Part shown: positions 11,933 to 24,103 of the stretch, in pieces | Layout of the letters: each line of letters begins with the position of its first letter | Numbering within the stretch: position 1 is the stretch's first letter | Assembly (NCBI GenBank): GCA_964019415.1 | Contig: OZ025882.1 | Coordinates: 1,405,927-1,469,926 of the forward strand | Length of the DNA stretch: 64,000 bases | Direction: 5' to 3' | Origin: Ianthella basta | Lineage: Eukaryota > Porifera > Demospongiae > Verongiida > Ianthellidae | The notes under the pieces: generated by a model | What the model was told of the DNA's origin: nothing | The model's input: only the letters and a program-made list of their open reading frames with translations | Database searches by the model: none | Program-made: the position numbers and the translations under genes

Positions 11933-12611
11933 ACAGAGAGTGAAGCGGCATGTTCCATTTTTATTCTTTGGACAACATCAAAGAACCCAAAATGTTTTAT
12001 GAACGTCTCCAAACATCACCATTTCTCTATTATTGATGTAGCTACAGGTGAGCCATAGCTACGGCTGTAATCTAAATAATGCATTCAAGTTTGTACAAGT
12101 GACATGCAACAAGCATGTTTCCACAGTCATATATACAGTAGGTAAGACATGCATGAACCAACTACCATGAGGTCACTCACTCCCCATGGGTGCAACCAGC
12201 TGCATTCGTGTCCCTGGACACATGTGAATGGCTGTATATAGTAGGACCATATCCCCCCCCACCCACCCACCCACACCATGCACACTACCTAATGCACAGT
12301 CACTGTCATGTGAACAATATTATACAGGTTTGTCATGCCATACATGACATACCACATGCAACATATACATACCAGAATACATCTCTCCATGCCAAATACA
12401 AAGTGTACACCATAATAGTTATTGCAATTTTACACAGCCAGCATTTAATATTGAGAGTACACTCGTCTGTATACGTACAGCATATGAGTGCATTGGTTGA
12501 GTCACACTACTAGTACTAAAGATACAAACTCAAAGAATATTGGCGTGTTCATAGCTACTGACCCACACTCAAGCTTGTACCACACTTAGACTGTGTGCAC
12601 CACGGCACACG

Positions 12612-15600
12612 TTAGTCTTGCCCGGGGAGACAGCCAAATTTGGCAAGGTGGGCTGCTCTGTGCACCTCGTTGAAGTCCTGCAAGGAACGGATAGTACGTA
12701 TACCTTTCACTGTACTTGATACACTGTGTATTATGGATGGATGTTACCATGATATAGGTAGGTCGCACAGTCACATGTACACAATGAATCTGTCCACACA
12801 TGTACATACATACATACGTACACATACACACACACAAGCACACATGCACAAAACACATGATTATTATGTAATGTGCACACACACTCTCATTGATTTACTC
12901 AACCTCCTGCTGCACACCCTTCCCTTTACCCTCTTGTACTCCTTGCCATTCCTTTCTCCTGCACTCCTTGTCTCCCCTCCCCTCCCCTCCCCTCCCCTCC
13001 CCTCCACTCCCCTCCCCTCGCCTCCCTTCCCCTCCCCTCCCCTCCCTCCCCTCGCCTCCCTTCCTCTCCCTCCCCTCGCCTCCCTTCCTCTCCCTCCCCT
13101 CCCCTCTTCCCTCCCCTCCCCTCCCCTCCCCTTCCCTATCCCGTTCCCCTCTCCCCTACCTCATTGTGTATGTAGTCGTCACAGGAATAGCACCACACAG
13201 AGAGGTCAGAGAAGGACAGTGCCAGAGGGTGGTGGGACTCCTCGTTGTGCTGCACCATGTGCTGGTTAACATAACGGCTGCAGTGGATCTGACCAGACAG
13301 GAGAGGGGGGAAGGGAGCCGTTACACCAGTACTACATAACACATATGTACATTCTGCATGTACACATGCATGCATGACCATAGACACACACATACATACG
13401 CTATGTGCACATACAAGAAAATGGTTCACAACTCCACATTCATGTTAGTTGAACAATCACTACAGCATTCCACATGCACTGGTGGTGGTGGTCCTCTGTA
13501 ATACATGCCAGTGTGGTGCTTTTAAGTAACAAATGGCACACAATTTTAGTGATTAGAACATTAGGTACCCGTTGCAACTTGTACTGTATGGTATGTATAT
13601 TGGGTGGCAGTACCATAGCCGAAAGTTTTTGCTATAATTATAGTCTGTATAATTAATGTCAGAGGTGTGTGAACACTGAAAAGAGCATACAAGACTGCAG
13701 CACATCAGTGTGCAGGCACCCCTGTGTGTTGCAGTCTACTGGTAGCCAACAGTGGTGCAGATTTGCCTTATTGCCTTATTCAATTTGCAGACATAGGTCT
13801 TGCACAGACCAACTTTGTTAGCAGAGGTACGTACCTCGCACCAGCACCCGATACAACAGGCCTACATTCTTGCTCCTGCCAAAGGCTATGCTACACTACA
13901 TGTACTGTATAACACGACTCGCTAACAAGGTTGCTGGCTGACTAACATTGTACACATGGACACCTCATTATGTATTCATGCACGCAGGCTGAACACCTCA
14001 CACTGAATAGGTCTTTCATTATCCATCATAAAACTGACAACTACAGAGTTCACACTCAACATCTTAGCTATGTAATACAGTACACTGAGGTAAAGTTTAG
14101 CGTATGAATGAGACACACAATTAGTACAATTTTGTCTATCACACACTCGTGTTTGCAGTTGACACTGTTTTCTCAGACTTCATGGCAACATTGGAAACCT
14201 GACAAACATTGCACATTCTACCGCTCAGTAAAGTTTTCATTCTATAGCGGACAGGTTTGAGTAATGCGATGATGAAAATGGGCGTGGGGTACAGGGACAC
14301 CAGTGCAATGATGTAGCTGGAGTATATCCCTGCAGTGTTCCCAAAAGAGATAAGAATGCTAATTGTTATGAAGGCCACTGAGTTGATGGAAATCCCTGTG
14401 ACCAGAAACAGAGCTAACTTTGCCACTGGCTTGTTGTAATCTGACTCTGCTGTGATGGTGTGCTTCTTGATGTAGCGAAGGACTATGCATGGCACAACAA
14501 GGCACACAACTGCAGGCACCAAGGAGGTGATGGTAAATCCAAAGACTGCAAAAAACCACCGGGCCTCAAGAATAATGGTGTCATCCGGAACTGGTAGGCA
14601 GACTGCACCAGCAACATAGCTCACAGCATACACCTGAGGCACTAGGTACTGGATGCACAGGAGAATGGACAGACCCCAAACAACGCATAGGGACAGAACA
14701 ATGTAGAGTGTTTTCACTCTCTGTCCGTATCGCACAATAACCAGCACCATAATGGAGTATCCTGCCACGCTAAAGCTACTTGCTGCTGAGCAGATACGGT
14801 ACAACCACAGAGCGAAACGGCAGAGCAGAAGGGGTGGAGGAGGGGCATCTGAGAACACCGTGAACACCACAATGAGGCTTGCAAGAATACCAATTGCACT
14901 CATCAGAAGTCCAGCCACCAATGTGCTCATCAAGTACATCCTGAGGCCTTTTGCAAGCTCATGTGTTGTGCAGACAGCGATGCAGGTGGGTACACTCAGA
15001 ACAAAAGTTAGCCCTCCCAGTGACATTATCAGAAAACCAAATGCTTCCAAGTCATCAGAATTTCCTTGGGGTCCTTCCATGTCAGTGCAGTTAGAGGCAT
15101 TGGTGCAGTTTGCCATTTCACATTCAGACACTGAGCACGCTAACTGAACGGTGGAACGACACTTGACGCAAGTAATTGAAGAACGACTAAGAATTTGTTC
15201 CTTCTTTACAGGTTGTATTTGCAGAAATAATGAACACTGGGGCAGGCACCTTTACAGGTAAAGGAACTGAGAGCGATGTATTAACACTGCTGTAGCAATA
15301 CGTATATATACTCGTATATTACATTACAGCTATTCTTTGCTTGTAGGAATAATATTAAAGACGAGTGGTACTTGTCTAGCACACCAACAATGTTATTTAC
15401 GCTACCTGAAAACATATGTACTTTCTGTGAATATGAAACAAATTGAACAATAAAGTTTAACAGACAAATACTATTTTCATTATGTATTAAAGACACAGCA
15501 CAAACAATGAAACAGCCAGCAGTGAATTGTAATTCAGTCAGTACTACCATACTGTAGGTATGCTATTATAATAGCAAGGGTATTGTATAAATGCTAGAGC

Positions 15601-16821
15601 TGCACCACCACACAACCACCACCACACAGTGCAAGCGGTAAGCATGCGTGCACGTTCATTCCCGTCTGCATCAGTAATTCAGCTGATATGTGAAAGGGTA
15701 CCAAGGCAAGAGGCTGAGGACCAGTGTGGGCACAAGATGGAGTGGGAAACAGCAACCAAATGCAAGCTGTACAAGAGCACATCCTTTCACCTTTTCATAT
15801 ACCTACACATGTAACAGGTTGCTGAATCCACACTCCAGCTTGCGTTCACACCGGACCAGACTGTCTGCACTTTGCACTGGTCGCTTATGATAACAAACAC
15901 ACACACACACTGTACATCGTTGCATACAGAATGTACAGTATATACAATATACCAGATCAGTACACATGTACATTTAGTAGCATGTGTCTTCACGACCCAT
16001 CCTCTGGCCCCCGACATGTACTGTACACATACCTCATAGCATGAGAGACAGACCCAGTTCTCTCCAACATGGCCGCACTCCTGACATGGCTTCTTTGCAT
16101 CCAGCCCCACCTCAGGCACCAGCTTGAGTCCATTGTCAGTGTGGTCACAGTGTGCACGAGGTGTGACAGCAAACATCATAGTCTGCAGGCATAAGGGAAT
16201 TCAAGGGAGGAACAGAATAATATTAAAAGTACGGAACACAAAGACACTACGTATTGCATACAAGCATTTTCTTCTGCAACTCAGAAGCTGCAGTGCATAG
16301 TTCAACAATAGTGCCCATGGGCACACACACATACGTACGTACGTACGTATGAGAGCCTGTTGGTCTACTGCAACAGTATGGAAACTGGCAAACTACACAT
16401 ATCCATCACCACTCACGTGTCCTGCGTTCTCCAGTTCTCCCACAACTAGCCTGTTCTGGCCCGTCAGTTCTACTGGAATATGAGCACCCTGGGGTCCTAC
16501 TGCCACCGCACCAAGAGTGGGTCCTACATTCTCCTGAGCAACATCATCCTCAGCATCTTCTTCCCTTTCCTCTTGAGAAGGCTCACTGCTCACTTTAGCA
16601 GCAGCAGGGTGAGGCTGCTGCCTGGGTTTCCTCTCCTGAGTCAGGTCTAAGGGTACCAGTGCACCCCAGTATTGAAGGTGTTCAGAGATTGCATCTTGGA
16701 GGGAGACAAGAGCACTCTGGCATGGAATAGGTGGTCCTTCAAGTGGAGGAAGGGGGTCCCCCAGCAATGCCCCAGCTATGGCACCCATGGATTTGGAGAT
16801 GGATGTGAGATTGTAACCACC
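12612..16821 (-). pseudogene. HDAC6-like exons 11-14, unit 3 copy, open and splice-ready
   Basis: Copies of exon 11 (16417-16821), exon 12 (16033-16182), exon 13 (13160-13288) and exon 14 (12612-12677) have the same lengths, phases and splice sites as the full gene. Together they encode the end of the catalytic domain from GGYNLTSIS, the acidic linker and the complete ZnF-UBP. Exon 11 has a Thr where units 4 and 6 have Met (VELTGQNR). Exons 1-10 are absent, so it cannot be a deacetylase. It could be an alternative 3' end for the main gene or a source of a free ZnF-UBP protein if transcribed. Receptor copy 3 lies in its intron 12. Confidence 0.8.
14139..15116 (-). CDS. 7TM receptor, array copy 3 (unit 3)
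   Basis: Intronless receptor of 325 aa from the ATG at 15116. It sits in the unit whose layout looks least altered: exon 11 and 12 copies on one side, exon 13 and 14 copies on the other, with neither the pogo-like nor the fold-back insertion. Distinct residues include EARWFFAVFGFTITSLVPAVVC in TM5 and a shortened ECL3 (LISFGNTAGIYSSY). Cysteines at the top of TM3 and in ECL2 are conserved. The long C-tail ends ANTSV. Confidence 0.83.
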   Translation of the reverse strand: MANCTNASNCTDMEGPQGNSDDLEAFGFLIMSLGGLTFVLSVPTCIAVCTTHELAKGLRMYLMSTLVAGLLMSAIGILASLIVVFTVFSDAPPPPLLLCRFALWLYRICSAASSFSVAGYSIMVLVIVRYGQRVKTLYIVLSLCVVWGLSILLCIQYLVPQVYAVSYVAGAVCLPVPDDTIILEARWFFAVFGFTITSLVPAVVCLVVPCIVLRYIKKHTITAESDYNKPVAKLALFLVTGISINSVAFITISILISFGNTAGIYSSYIIALVSLYPTPIFIIALLKPVRYRMKTLLSGRMCNVCQVSNVAMKSEKTVSTANTSV

Positions 16822-16849
16822 CTATGAAAAGAGTAACACATGGTACAGA

Positions 16850-17066
16850 CAAGGGGCAAGATGGGACAAGGGGGACATGGCAAGATGTGGCAAGATGTGG
16901 CAAGATCTGGTAAGATGGGACAAGGGGGACACGGCAAGATGTGGCAAGATGGGACAAAGGGGACATGGTAAGATGTGGCAAGATGGGACAAGGGGGACAT
17001 GGCACGATCTGGCAAGATGGGACAAGGGGGACATGGCAAGATCTGGCAAGATGGGACAAGGAGGAT
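16850..17066. repeat. Minisatellite A, unit 3 (about 6 copies)
   Basis: 34-bp repeats with extra 10-bp gatgtggcaa half-units near 16880. Confidence 0.88.
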
Positions 17067-17141
17067 ACAGCCAAGCTCACATACTATCAGTAAGGTACGT
17101 AACTGTAAGGTAAAAGGGGCTGTGGACTACTCTGACTGTGT

Positions 17142-17297
17142 GTACAGTGACCCCACTACAAGCAGTTCTGCTGCCTCTATCCTACCCTTATGTACAGTGA
17201 CCCCTCTACAAACAGTTCTGCTGCCTCTATCCTACCCTTATGTACAGTGACCCCACTACAAGCAGTTCTGCTGACTCTATCCTACCCTTATGTACAG
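17142..17297. repeat. Minisatellite B, 3 copies (unit 3/4 junction)
   Basis: Three 50-bp copies; the second has cccctctacaaacagttc. Confidence 0.9.
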
Positions 17298-19358
17298 AGA
17301 GTGAAGCGGCATGTTCCATTTTTATTCTTTGGACAACATTAAATAACCCAAAATGTTTTGTGAACGTCTCCAAACATCACCATTTCTTTATTATTGATGT
17401 AGCTACTGGTGTGAGCCATAGCTGCAGCTGTAATCTACATAATGCATTCGAGTTTGTACAAGTGACACACAACAAGCATGTTTCCACAGTCATATATACA
17501 GTAGGTAAGGCATGCATGCATGAACCAACTACCATGCAACCAACCATGAGGTCACTCACTCCCCATGGGTGCAACCAGCTGCATTCGTGTCCCTGGACAC
17601 ATTGTGAATATCGAATGGCTGTATATATATAGTATGACCATATCCCCCCCCCCCTTCCCCACCATGCAGACTGCCTAAAATGCACAATCAGTGTCATGTG
17701 AACAATATTATACAGGTTTGTCATGCCATACATGACATACCACATGCAACATATACACACCAGAATACATCTCTCCATGCCAAATCCAAAAATGTACAAC
17801 ATAATAGTTATTGCAATTTTACACAGCCAGCATTTAATATTGAGAGTACACTCAATGGTATACGCACAGCATATGAGTGCATTGGTTGAGTCACACTACT
17901 AGTACTAAAGATACAAACTCAAAGAATATTGGCATGTTCATAGCTACTGACCCACACTCAAGCTTGTGCCACACTTAGACTGTGTGCACCACGGCACACG
18001 TTAGTCTTGCCCGGGGAGACAGCCAAACTTGGCAAGGTGGGCTGCTCTGTGCACCTCGTTGAAGTCCTGCAAGGAACGGAGAGTACGTATACTTTTCACT
18101 GCACTTGATACACTGTGTATTATGGATGGATGTTACCATGATATAGGTAGGTCGCACAGTCACGTGTGCACAATGAATCTGTCCACACATGTACATACAT
18201 ACATACGTACACACACACACACAAGCACACATGCACAAAACACATGATTATTATGTAATGTGCACACACACTCTCATTGATTTACTTCCCCTCCCCTCCC
18301 TTCCCTTACCCTCCCTCCCCTCTCCTCTTCCCTCCCCTCCCCTTCCCTCCCCTTCCCCATCCCGTCCCCCTCTCCCCTACCTCATTGTGTATGTAGTCGT
18401 CACAGGAATAGCACCACACAGAGAGGTCAGAGAAGGACAGTGCCAGAGGGTGGTGGGACTCCTCGTTGTGCTGCACCATGTGCTGGTTAACATAACGGCT
18501 GCAGTGGATCTGACCAGACAGGAGAGGGGGGAAGGGAGCCGTTACACCAGTACTACATAACACATACGTACATTCTGCATGTACATAGACACATACATAC
18601 ATATATACACTACGTATGTGCATACACGAAAATGGTTCACCAACTCCACATTCATATGCATGTTAGTTGAACAATCACTACAGCATTCCACATGCACTGG
18701 TGGTGGTGGTCCTCTGTAATACATGACAGTGTGGTGTTTTTAAGTAACAAATGGCACACAATTTTATGGATGAAAACATTAGGCACCAGTTGCAGCTTGT
18801 ACTGTATGGTATGTGTATTGGGTGGCAGTACCATAGCCAGGTTCTTGCTATAATTATAGTCTGTATAATTAATGTCAGAGGTGTGTGAACACTGAAAAGA
18901 GCATACAAGACTGCAGCACATTGATGTGCAGGCACCCCTGTGTGTTGCAGTCTACTGGTAGCCAACAGTGGTGCAGATTTGTAGAGCCTTTATTCAATTT
19001 GCAGACATAGGTCTTGCACAGACCAACTTCGTTAGCAGAGGTACGTACCTCGCATCAGCACCCAATACAACAGGCCTACATTCTTGCTCCTGTCAAAGGG
19101 TATGCTACACTACATGTGTACTGTATAACACGACTCGCTAACAAGGTTGCTGGCTGACCAACATTGTACACATAGACACCTCATTACGTATTCATGCACG
19201 CAGGCTGAACACCTCACACTGAATAGGCCTAGCTTTCATTATCCATCATAAAACTGACAATTTCAGAGTTCACAATCAACACCAGAGCTACGTAATACAG
19301 TACACTGAGGTAAAGTTTAGCGTATGAATGAGACACACAATTAGTACAATTTTGTCTA

Positions 19359-20339
19359 TCACACACTCGTGTTTGCAGTTGACGCTGTTTTCTCAGACTT
19401 CACGGCAACATTGGAAACCTGACAAACATTGCACATTCTACAGTTCAGTAAAGTTTTCATTCTATAACGGACAGGTTTGAGAAATGCGATGATGAGAATG
19501 GGAGCGGGGTACAGGGACACCAGTGCAATGATGTAGATAGAGTATATCCCAGCAGTGCTCCCAATGGAGAGGTATGCAAGAATGCTAATTGTTATGAAGG
19601 CCACTGAGTTGATGGAAGTCCCTGTGACCAGAAACAGAGCTAACTTTGCCACTGGCTTGTTGTAATCTGACTCTGCTGTGATGGTGTGCTTCTTGATGTA
19701 GTGAAGGACTATGCATGGCACAACAAGGCACATCGCTACAATCACCAAGGAGATGATGGTGAGCCCAAAGATTGTGAAAAACAATTGGGCCTCATGAATA
19801 ATGGTGTCATCCTGAACTGGTAGGCAGACTGCACCAGCAACATAGCCCACAGCATACACCTGAGGCACTAGGTACTGGATGCACAGGAGAATGGACAGGC
19901 CCCAAACAACGCATAGGGACAGAACAATGTAGAGTGTTTTCACTCTCTGTCCGTATCGCACAATAACCAGAACCATAATGGAGTATCCTGCCACGCTAAA
20001 GCTACTTGCTGCTGAGAAGATACGGTACAACCACAGAGTGAAACGGCAGAGCAGAAGGGGTGGAGGAGGGGCATCTGAGAACACCGTGACCACCACAATC
20101 AGGCTTAGAAGAATACCAATTGCACTCATCAGAAGTCCAGCCACCAGAGTGCTCATCAAATACATCCTGAGGCCTTTTGCAAGCTCATGTGTTGTGCAGA
20201 CAGCGAGACAGGTGGGTACACTCAGAACAAAAGTTAGCCCTCCCAGTGACGCTATCAGAAAACCAAATGCTTGAAAGTCACCAGAATGTTGGGGTCCTTC
20301 CATGTCAGTGCAGTTAGAGGCATTGGTGCAGTTTGCCAT
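19359..20339 (-). CDS. 7TM receptor, array copy 4 (left half of fused unit 4)
   Basis: Intronless receptor of 326 aa from the ATG at 20339. The N-terminal ectodomain is one residue shorter than copy 3 (MEGPQHSGDFQ). TM5 is distinctive: DDTIIHEAQLFFTIFGL then ISLVIVAMC, losing the TM5 proline found in the other six copies. The tail is the long form ending ANTSV. Exon 13 and 14 copies of the HDAC6-like gene follow at 18381-18509 and 18001-18066. The upstream flank stops at 20525, where LINE-derived hairpins begin. Confidence 0.83.
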   Translation of the reverse strand: MANCTNASNCTDMEGPQHSGDFQAFGFLIASLGGLTFVLSVPTCLAVCTTHELAKGLRMYLMSTLVAGLLMSAIGILLSLIVVVTVFSDAPPPPLLLCRFTLWLYRIFSAASSFSVAGYSIMVLVIVRYGQRVKTLYIVLSLCVVWGLSILLCIQYLVPQVYAVGYVAGAVCLPVQDDTIIHEAQLFFTIFGLTIISLVIVAMCLVVPCIVLHYIKKHTITAESDYNKPVAKLALFLVTGTSINSVAFITISILAYLSIGSTAGIYSIYIIALVSLYPAPILIIAFLKPVRYRMKTLLNCRMCNVCQVSNVAVKSEKTASTANTSV

Positions 20340-20525
20340 CTCACATTCAGACACTGAGCTGGTGGAAAACGAGCTGACGCAAGTAACTGAAGAATGACTT
20401 AGTATTTGTTCCTCCTTTACAGGTTGTATTTGCAGATATAATGAACACTGGGGTAGGTACCTTCACAGGTAAAGCGACTGAGAGTGATGTAATATATATT
20501 ATATAACACTGCTGTAGCTATATGG

Positions 20526-20744
20526 GGGAATTGAAAATAAACTGGAGGAAGACTACCCTCATCACTTTGGTCTTACTCCAGTTTATTTTCAATTCTCCCC
20601 CCCCCCCCCCCTGAGCAAATGGTAATTGAAAATAAACTGGAGGAAGACTACCCTCATCACTTTGGTCTTACTCCAGTTTATTTTCAATTCCCCCCTCCCC
20701 CCCCTTGAGCAAATGGGGATTGAAAATAAACTAGCTGGAGGAAG
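20526..20744. repeat. Serial inverted copies of the LINE 5' end (hairpins)
   Basis: attgaaaataaactggagga appears forward, then inverted (tccagtttattttcaatt), twice over (20528-20598 and 20628-20692), followed by the forward copy that leads into the LINE. The loop also contains inverted LINE sequence (catcactttggtctt). In the RT frame the arm reads LKINWRKTK, which joins KVMRVA, so the hairpins are LINE-derived. Confidence 0.8.
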
Positions 20745-21424
20745 ACTAAAGTGATGAGAGTAGCAAAGGACAGTGAAGAGTTTGAGGTGAAAATAGGAGG
20801 TGAGTCATTGAGCAGGTGGACACAATGAAGTACCTGGGAGTGATGGTTAGTAATGATGGAAGTATGGAGAAGGAAATAGAGGCCAGGATAGGGAATGCAA
20901 CAAGAGTGATTGAAAGGATGAATAATGCCATCATGAGAAGGAAGGAATTGAGTCGAAATACCAAGATCAAAGTGGTGAATGCCACAATGATGCCAGTGCT
21001 GATGTACGGGTGTGAGACATGGAGCCTAACAAAGAAGCAACATCAAAGGTACAAGCCATACAAATGAATGTGCTAAGGAGGATTGAAGGCATGAATAGAT
21101 TGGACAGAGTAAGGAAGGCAGATACTAGGGAGAGGTTGAATCAAGAAGGTGTTTTAGATCTGGTGAAGAGGAGGCAGGAGAGTTGGAAGGGCAGACTAGA
21201 AGAAAAGAGCTTTGAGAAGACAACTAAGAAAGTGTTTGTTGGAGAGATGGAGGGGAAGAGGCCAAGAGGAAGACCACGCTTAAGATGGATTGACAATTTT
21301 AAATAACCTTATGATAGCTACCTATTCTTTATGCTAACTCACTGTCTGCTCTGATTTAGTGTAAATGGGATGACCTCCAGCACTGGAGATAAATCCACTT
21401 TTGTGATTGATTGATTGATTGCAG
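20745..21424 (+). mobile_element. 5'-truncated LINE (non-LTR retrotransposon) fragment
   Basis: Encodes the C-terminal part of a LINE reverse transcriptase ORF: KVMRVAKDSEEFEVK, MKYLGVMVSNDGSMEKEIEA, RRKELSRNTKIKVVNA, MYGCETWSLTKK, LRRIEGMNRLDRV and GKRPRGRPRLRW. Two frame changes are visible (near 20805 and 21040), so it is dead. The 3' end is a short gattgattgattg tail, usual for this LINE type. It lies at the fusion point of unit 4. Confidence 0.85.
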
Positions 21425-21989
21425 TCTTGCTCCTGTCAAAGGGTATGCTACAATACATGCACAACACGACTCGCTAATCTTACGTACTACACAAGTATTA
21501 GCTGTGACCTTTAGACTCTCTGACTTTATCTTGATCTAGAACTTTCTGTAGACAATTGCATGTGCCACTGCATGTACATACATAAATAGGAAGTATGATG
21601 CTGATTGGTTGTGTTGTGTTGTTGTATTGTATTGTATGCGAGCTGTTGAGCTACTAGATTAATACTGTTGTTCTTGGCGAGCAGTTTCTGTGACTGCCGA
21701 GAAGTCCTCCACACATATAAGAAGCAAACACTAACATGTTTGCTAGCTGACCAACACTGTACACATAGACACACCTCATTATGTATTCATGCACACATGC
21801 TGTAGACACCTCACACTGAATAGGTCTTTCATTATCCATCATAAAACTGACAACTACAGAGTTCACACTCAACACCTTAGCTATGTAATACAGTACACTG
21901 AGGTAAAGTTTAGCAAAATGAGCCACACAATTAGTACAATTTCATCTTTGACTATCACACACTTGTGTTTGCACTTGTTTTTACAGACT

Positions 21990-22934
21990 TCACAGCAACA
22001 TTGGATACCTGTCGTGACAAACATTGCACATTCTACAGTTCAGTAAAGTTTTCATTCTATAACGGACAGGTTTGAGAAATGCGATGATGAGAATGGGAGC
22101 GGGGTACAGGGACACCAGTGCAATGATGTAGCTGGAGTATATCCCTGCAGTGTTCCCAAAAGAGACAAGAAGAAAGCTAATTGTTATGGTGGCCACTGAG
22201 TTGATGGAAGTCCCTGTGACCAGAAACAGAGCTAACTTTGCCACTGGCTTGTTGTAATCTGACTCTGCTGTGAGGCTGTGCTTTTTGATGTAGCGAAGGA
22301 CTATGCATGGCACAACAAGGCACACAACTACAGGCACCAAGGAGGTGATGATGAATCCAAAGACTGCGGAAAAGAAGAAGGCCTCACGAATAATGATGCC
22401 ATCCTGAACTGGTAGGCAAACTGCACCAGCAACATAGCTCACAGCATACACCTGAGGCACTAGGTACTGGATGCACAGGAGAATGGACAGACCCCAAACA
22501 ACGCATAGGGACAGAACAATGTAGAGCATTTTCATGCTCTGTCCATATCGCACAATAACCAGCACCATAATGGAGTATCCTGCCACGCTAAAGCTACTTG
22601 CCGCTGAGAAGATACGGTACAACCACAGAGCGAAACGGCAGAGCAGAAGGGGTGGAGGAGGGGTGTCTGAGAACACTGTGACCACCACAATCAGGCTTAC
22701 AAGAATACCAACTGCACTTATCAGAAGTCCAGCCACCAATGTGCTCATCAAGTACATCCTGAGGCCTTTTGCAAGCTCATGTGTTGTGCAGACAGCAATG
22801 CAGATGGGTACACTCAGAACAAAAGTTAGCCCTCCCAGTGACGCTATCAGAAAACCAAATGCTTCAAATTCACCAGAATTTCCTTGGGGTCCTTCCATGT
22901 CAGTGCAGTTAGAGGCATTGGTGCAGTTTGCCAT
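21990..22934 (-). CDS. 7TM receptor, array copy 5 (right half of fused unit 4)
   Basis: Intronless receptor of 314 aa from the ATG at 22934. As in copy 7, the frame extends upstream to an ATG at 23036 (34 more residues). TM3 is followed by VRYGQSMKML where the other copies read VRYGQRVKTL. The TM6-ECL3 stretch has SFLLVSFGNTAGIYSSY, with one more residue than copy 3. The C-terminus reads CHDRYPMLL after a local change and lacks the TSV end. Upstream (higher coordinates) lie the 590-bp pogo-like element and HDAC6 exon 12 and 11 copies. Downstream lies the LINE fragment, so no exon 13/14 copy follows directly. Confidence 0.83.
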   Translation of the reverse strand: MANCTNASNCTDMEGPQGNSGEFEAFGFLIASLGGLTFVLSVPICIAVCTTHELAKGLRMYLMSTLVAGLLISAVGILVSLIVVVTVFSDTPPPPLLLCRFALWLYRIFSAASSFSVAGYSIMVLVIVRYGQSMKMLYIVLSLCVVWGLSILLCIQYLVPQVYAVSYVAGAVCLPVQDGIIIREAFFFSAVFGFIITSLVPVVVCLVVPCIVLRYIKKHSLTAESDYNKPVAKLALFLVTGTSINSVATITISFLLVSFGNTAGIYSSYIIALVSLYPAPILIIAFLKPVRYRMKTLLNCRMCNVCHDRYPMLL

Positions 22935-23513
22935 CTCACATTCAGACACTGAGCACGTTAACTCAACGTTGGAACAACACCTGACACAAGTAATTGAAGA
23001 ACGACTAAGAATTTGTTCCTTCTTTACAGGTTGCATTCACAGAAATAATGAACACTGGGGTAGGTACCTTCACAGGTAAAGGGACTGAGAGTGATGTAAT
23101 GCATATATTATCACTGCTGTAGCAATACACTTGTATATTACATTACAGCTATTCTTTGCCTGTAGGAATAATATTATACTCAATGACTAGTGGTACTTGT
23201 CTAGCATGCCAACAATGTTATTTATGCTACCTGCAAACATATGTACTTTCGGTAAATATGAAACAAAAACACTGAAACAAACTGAACATTAAAATAAACA
23301 AATAATTACTATTTTCATTATGTATTAAAGACACAGCACAAAACAATGAAACGGCAGTAAGTTGTAATTCAGTCAGTACTACAATACTGTAGGTATACTA
23401 TTATAATAGCAAGGGTATTGTATAAATGCTAGAGCTGCACCACCACACAGTGCAAACAGTAAGCATGCATGCATATTCATTCGTGTCTGCATCAGTAATT
23501 CAGTTGCTACGTA

Positions 23514-24103
23514 CCGTATAATTTCTATTATAGGCGCCGCCCCAATAAAAGCGCCTCCTAGAGCGTACCCTATTTTTCCCGTTCCAATTGTAAGCACCCT
23601 TTGAGCATTGGAAATAATATCAGGCGGCACCTAAATTATTGGAGCGGTATATATTATTTTGCACTATTCCGCATGTGCTGAACGTGAGACAGCGAAACGG
23701 CGGCCCTGATGGACTACTTTAACCGTGTCGCTGCTTCATTCACGTCCACAGAACGTGGGAAGATGAGGTTAAACGGGTCAAGCGACCAGTGGAGACCACG
23801 GAAGCGTCCAGTGAAACTGAGTAGCGCAGGCTGACAAGAAGACGCCCAGGTGGCACCTGTATTTGCTGATTGCGAGGAGCCCACAAGTGCCAAGTCCAGT
23901 CGATGCCAGTACACCGTGAAACAAAAGCGGCGCGCTGTTCTGTACGCAGGCGCTCAAAAGCACAATTTCGCTCTAATACACGTGCTAGGCGCCCTTCTAA
24001 TTAAAGCGCCCCTTGGTCATTGCATATTTTGGCCGTTCTAGTAAGAAGCGCCTTTCAGCGCTGGAATCATTTTTAAGGGGCGCCTATAGTAGAAACTATA
24101 CGG
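23514..24103. mobile_element. 590-bp pogo/Tigger-like non-autonomous DNA element, unit 4
   Basis: Terminal inverted repeats ccgtataatttctattatag and ccgtatagtttctactatag (~25 bp including ggcgcc), flanked by TA on both sides, the target preferred by Tc1/mariner/pogo. The interior has a short open stretch RCQYTVKQKRRAVLYAG resembling the start of a CENPB-type helix-turn-helix. Unit 3 lacks it at this site. Confidence 0.7.

Larger units (their letters stand above)
5695..11935 (-). repeat. Array unit 2
   Basis: Spacer, then unrelated sequence 6305-7005 in place of exons 14 and 13, then receptor 2, the fold-back insertion, the exon 11 stub and minisatellites A and B (28 units of B). Confidence 0.78.
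11935..17297 (-). repeat. Array unit 3
   Basis: The most complete satellite unit: exons 14, 13, receptor 3, exons 12, 11, minisatellite A (about 6 units) and minisatellite B (3 units). It lacks both the fold-back and pogo-like insertions, so it best shows the ancestral layout. Confidence 0.8.
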
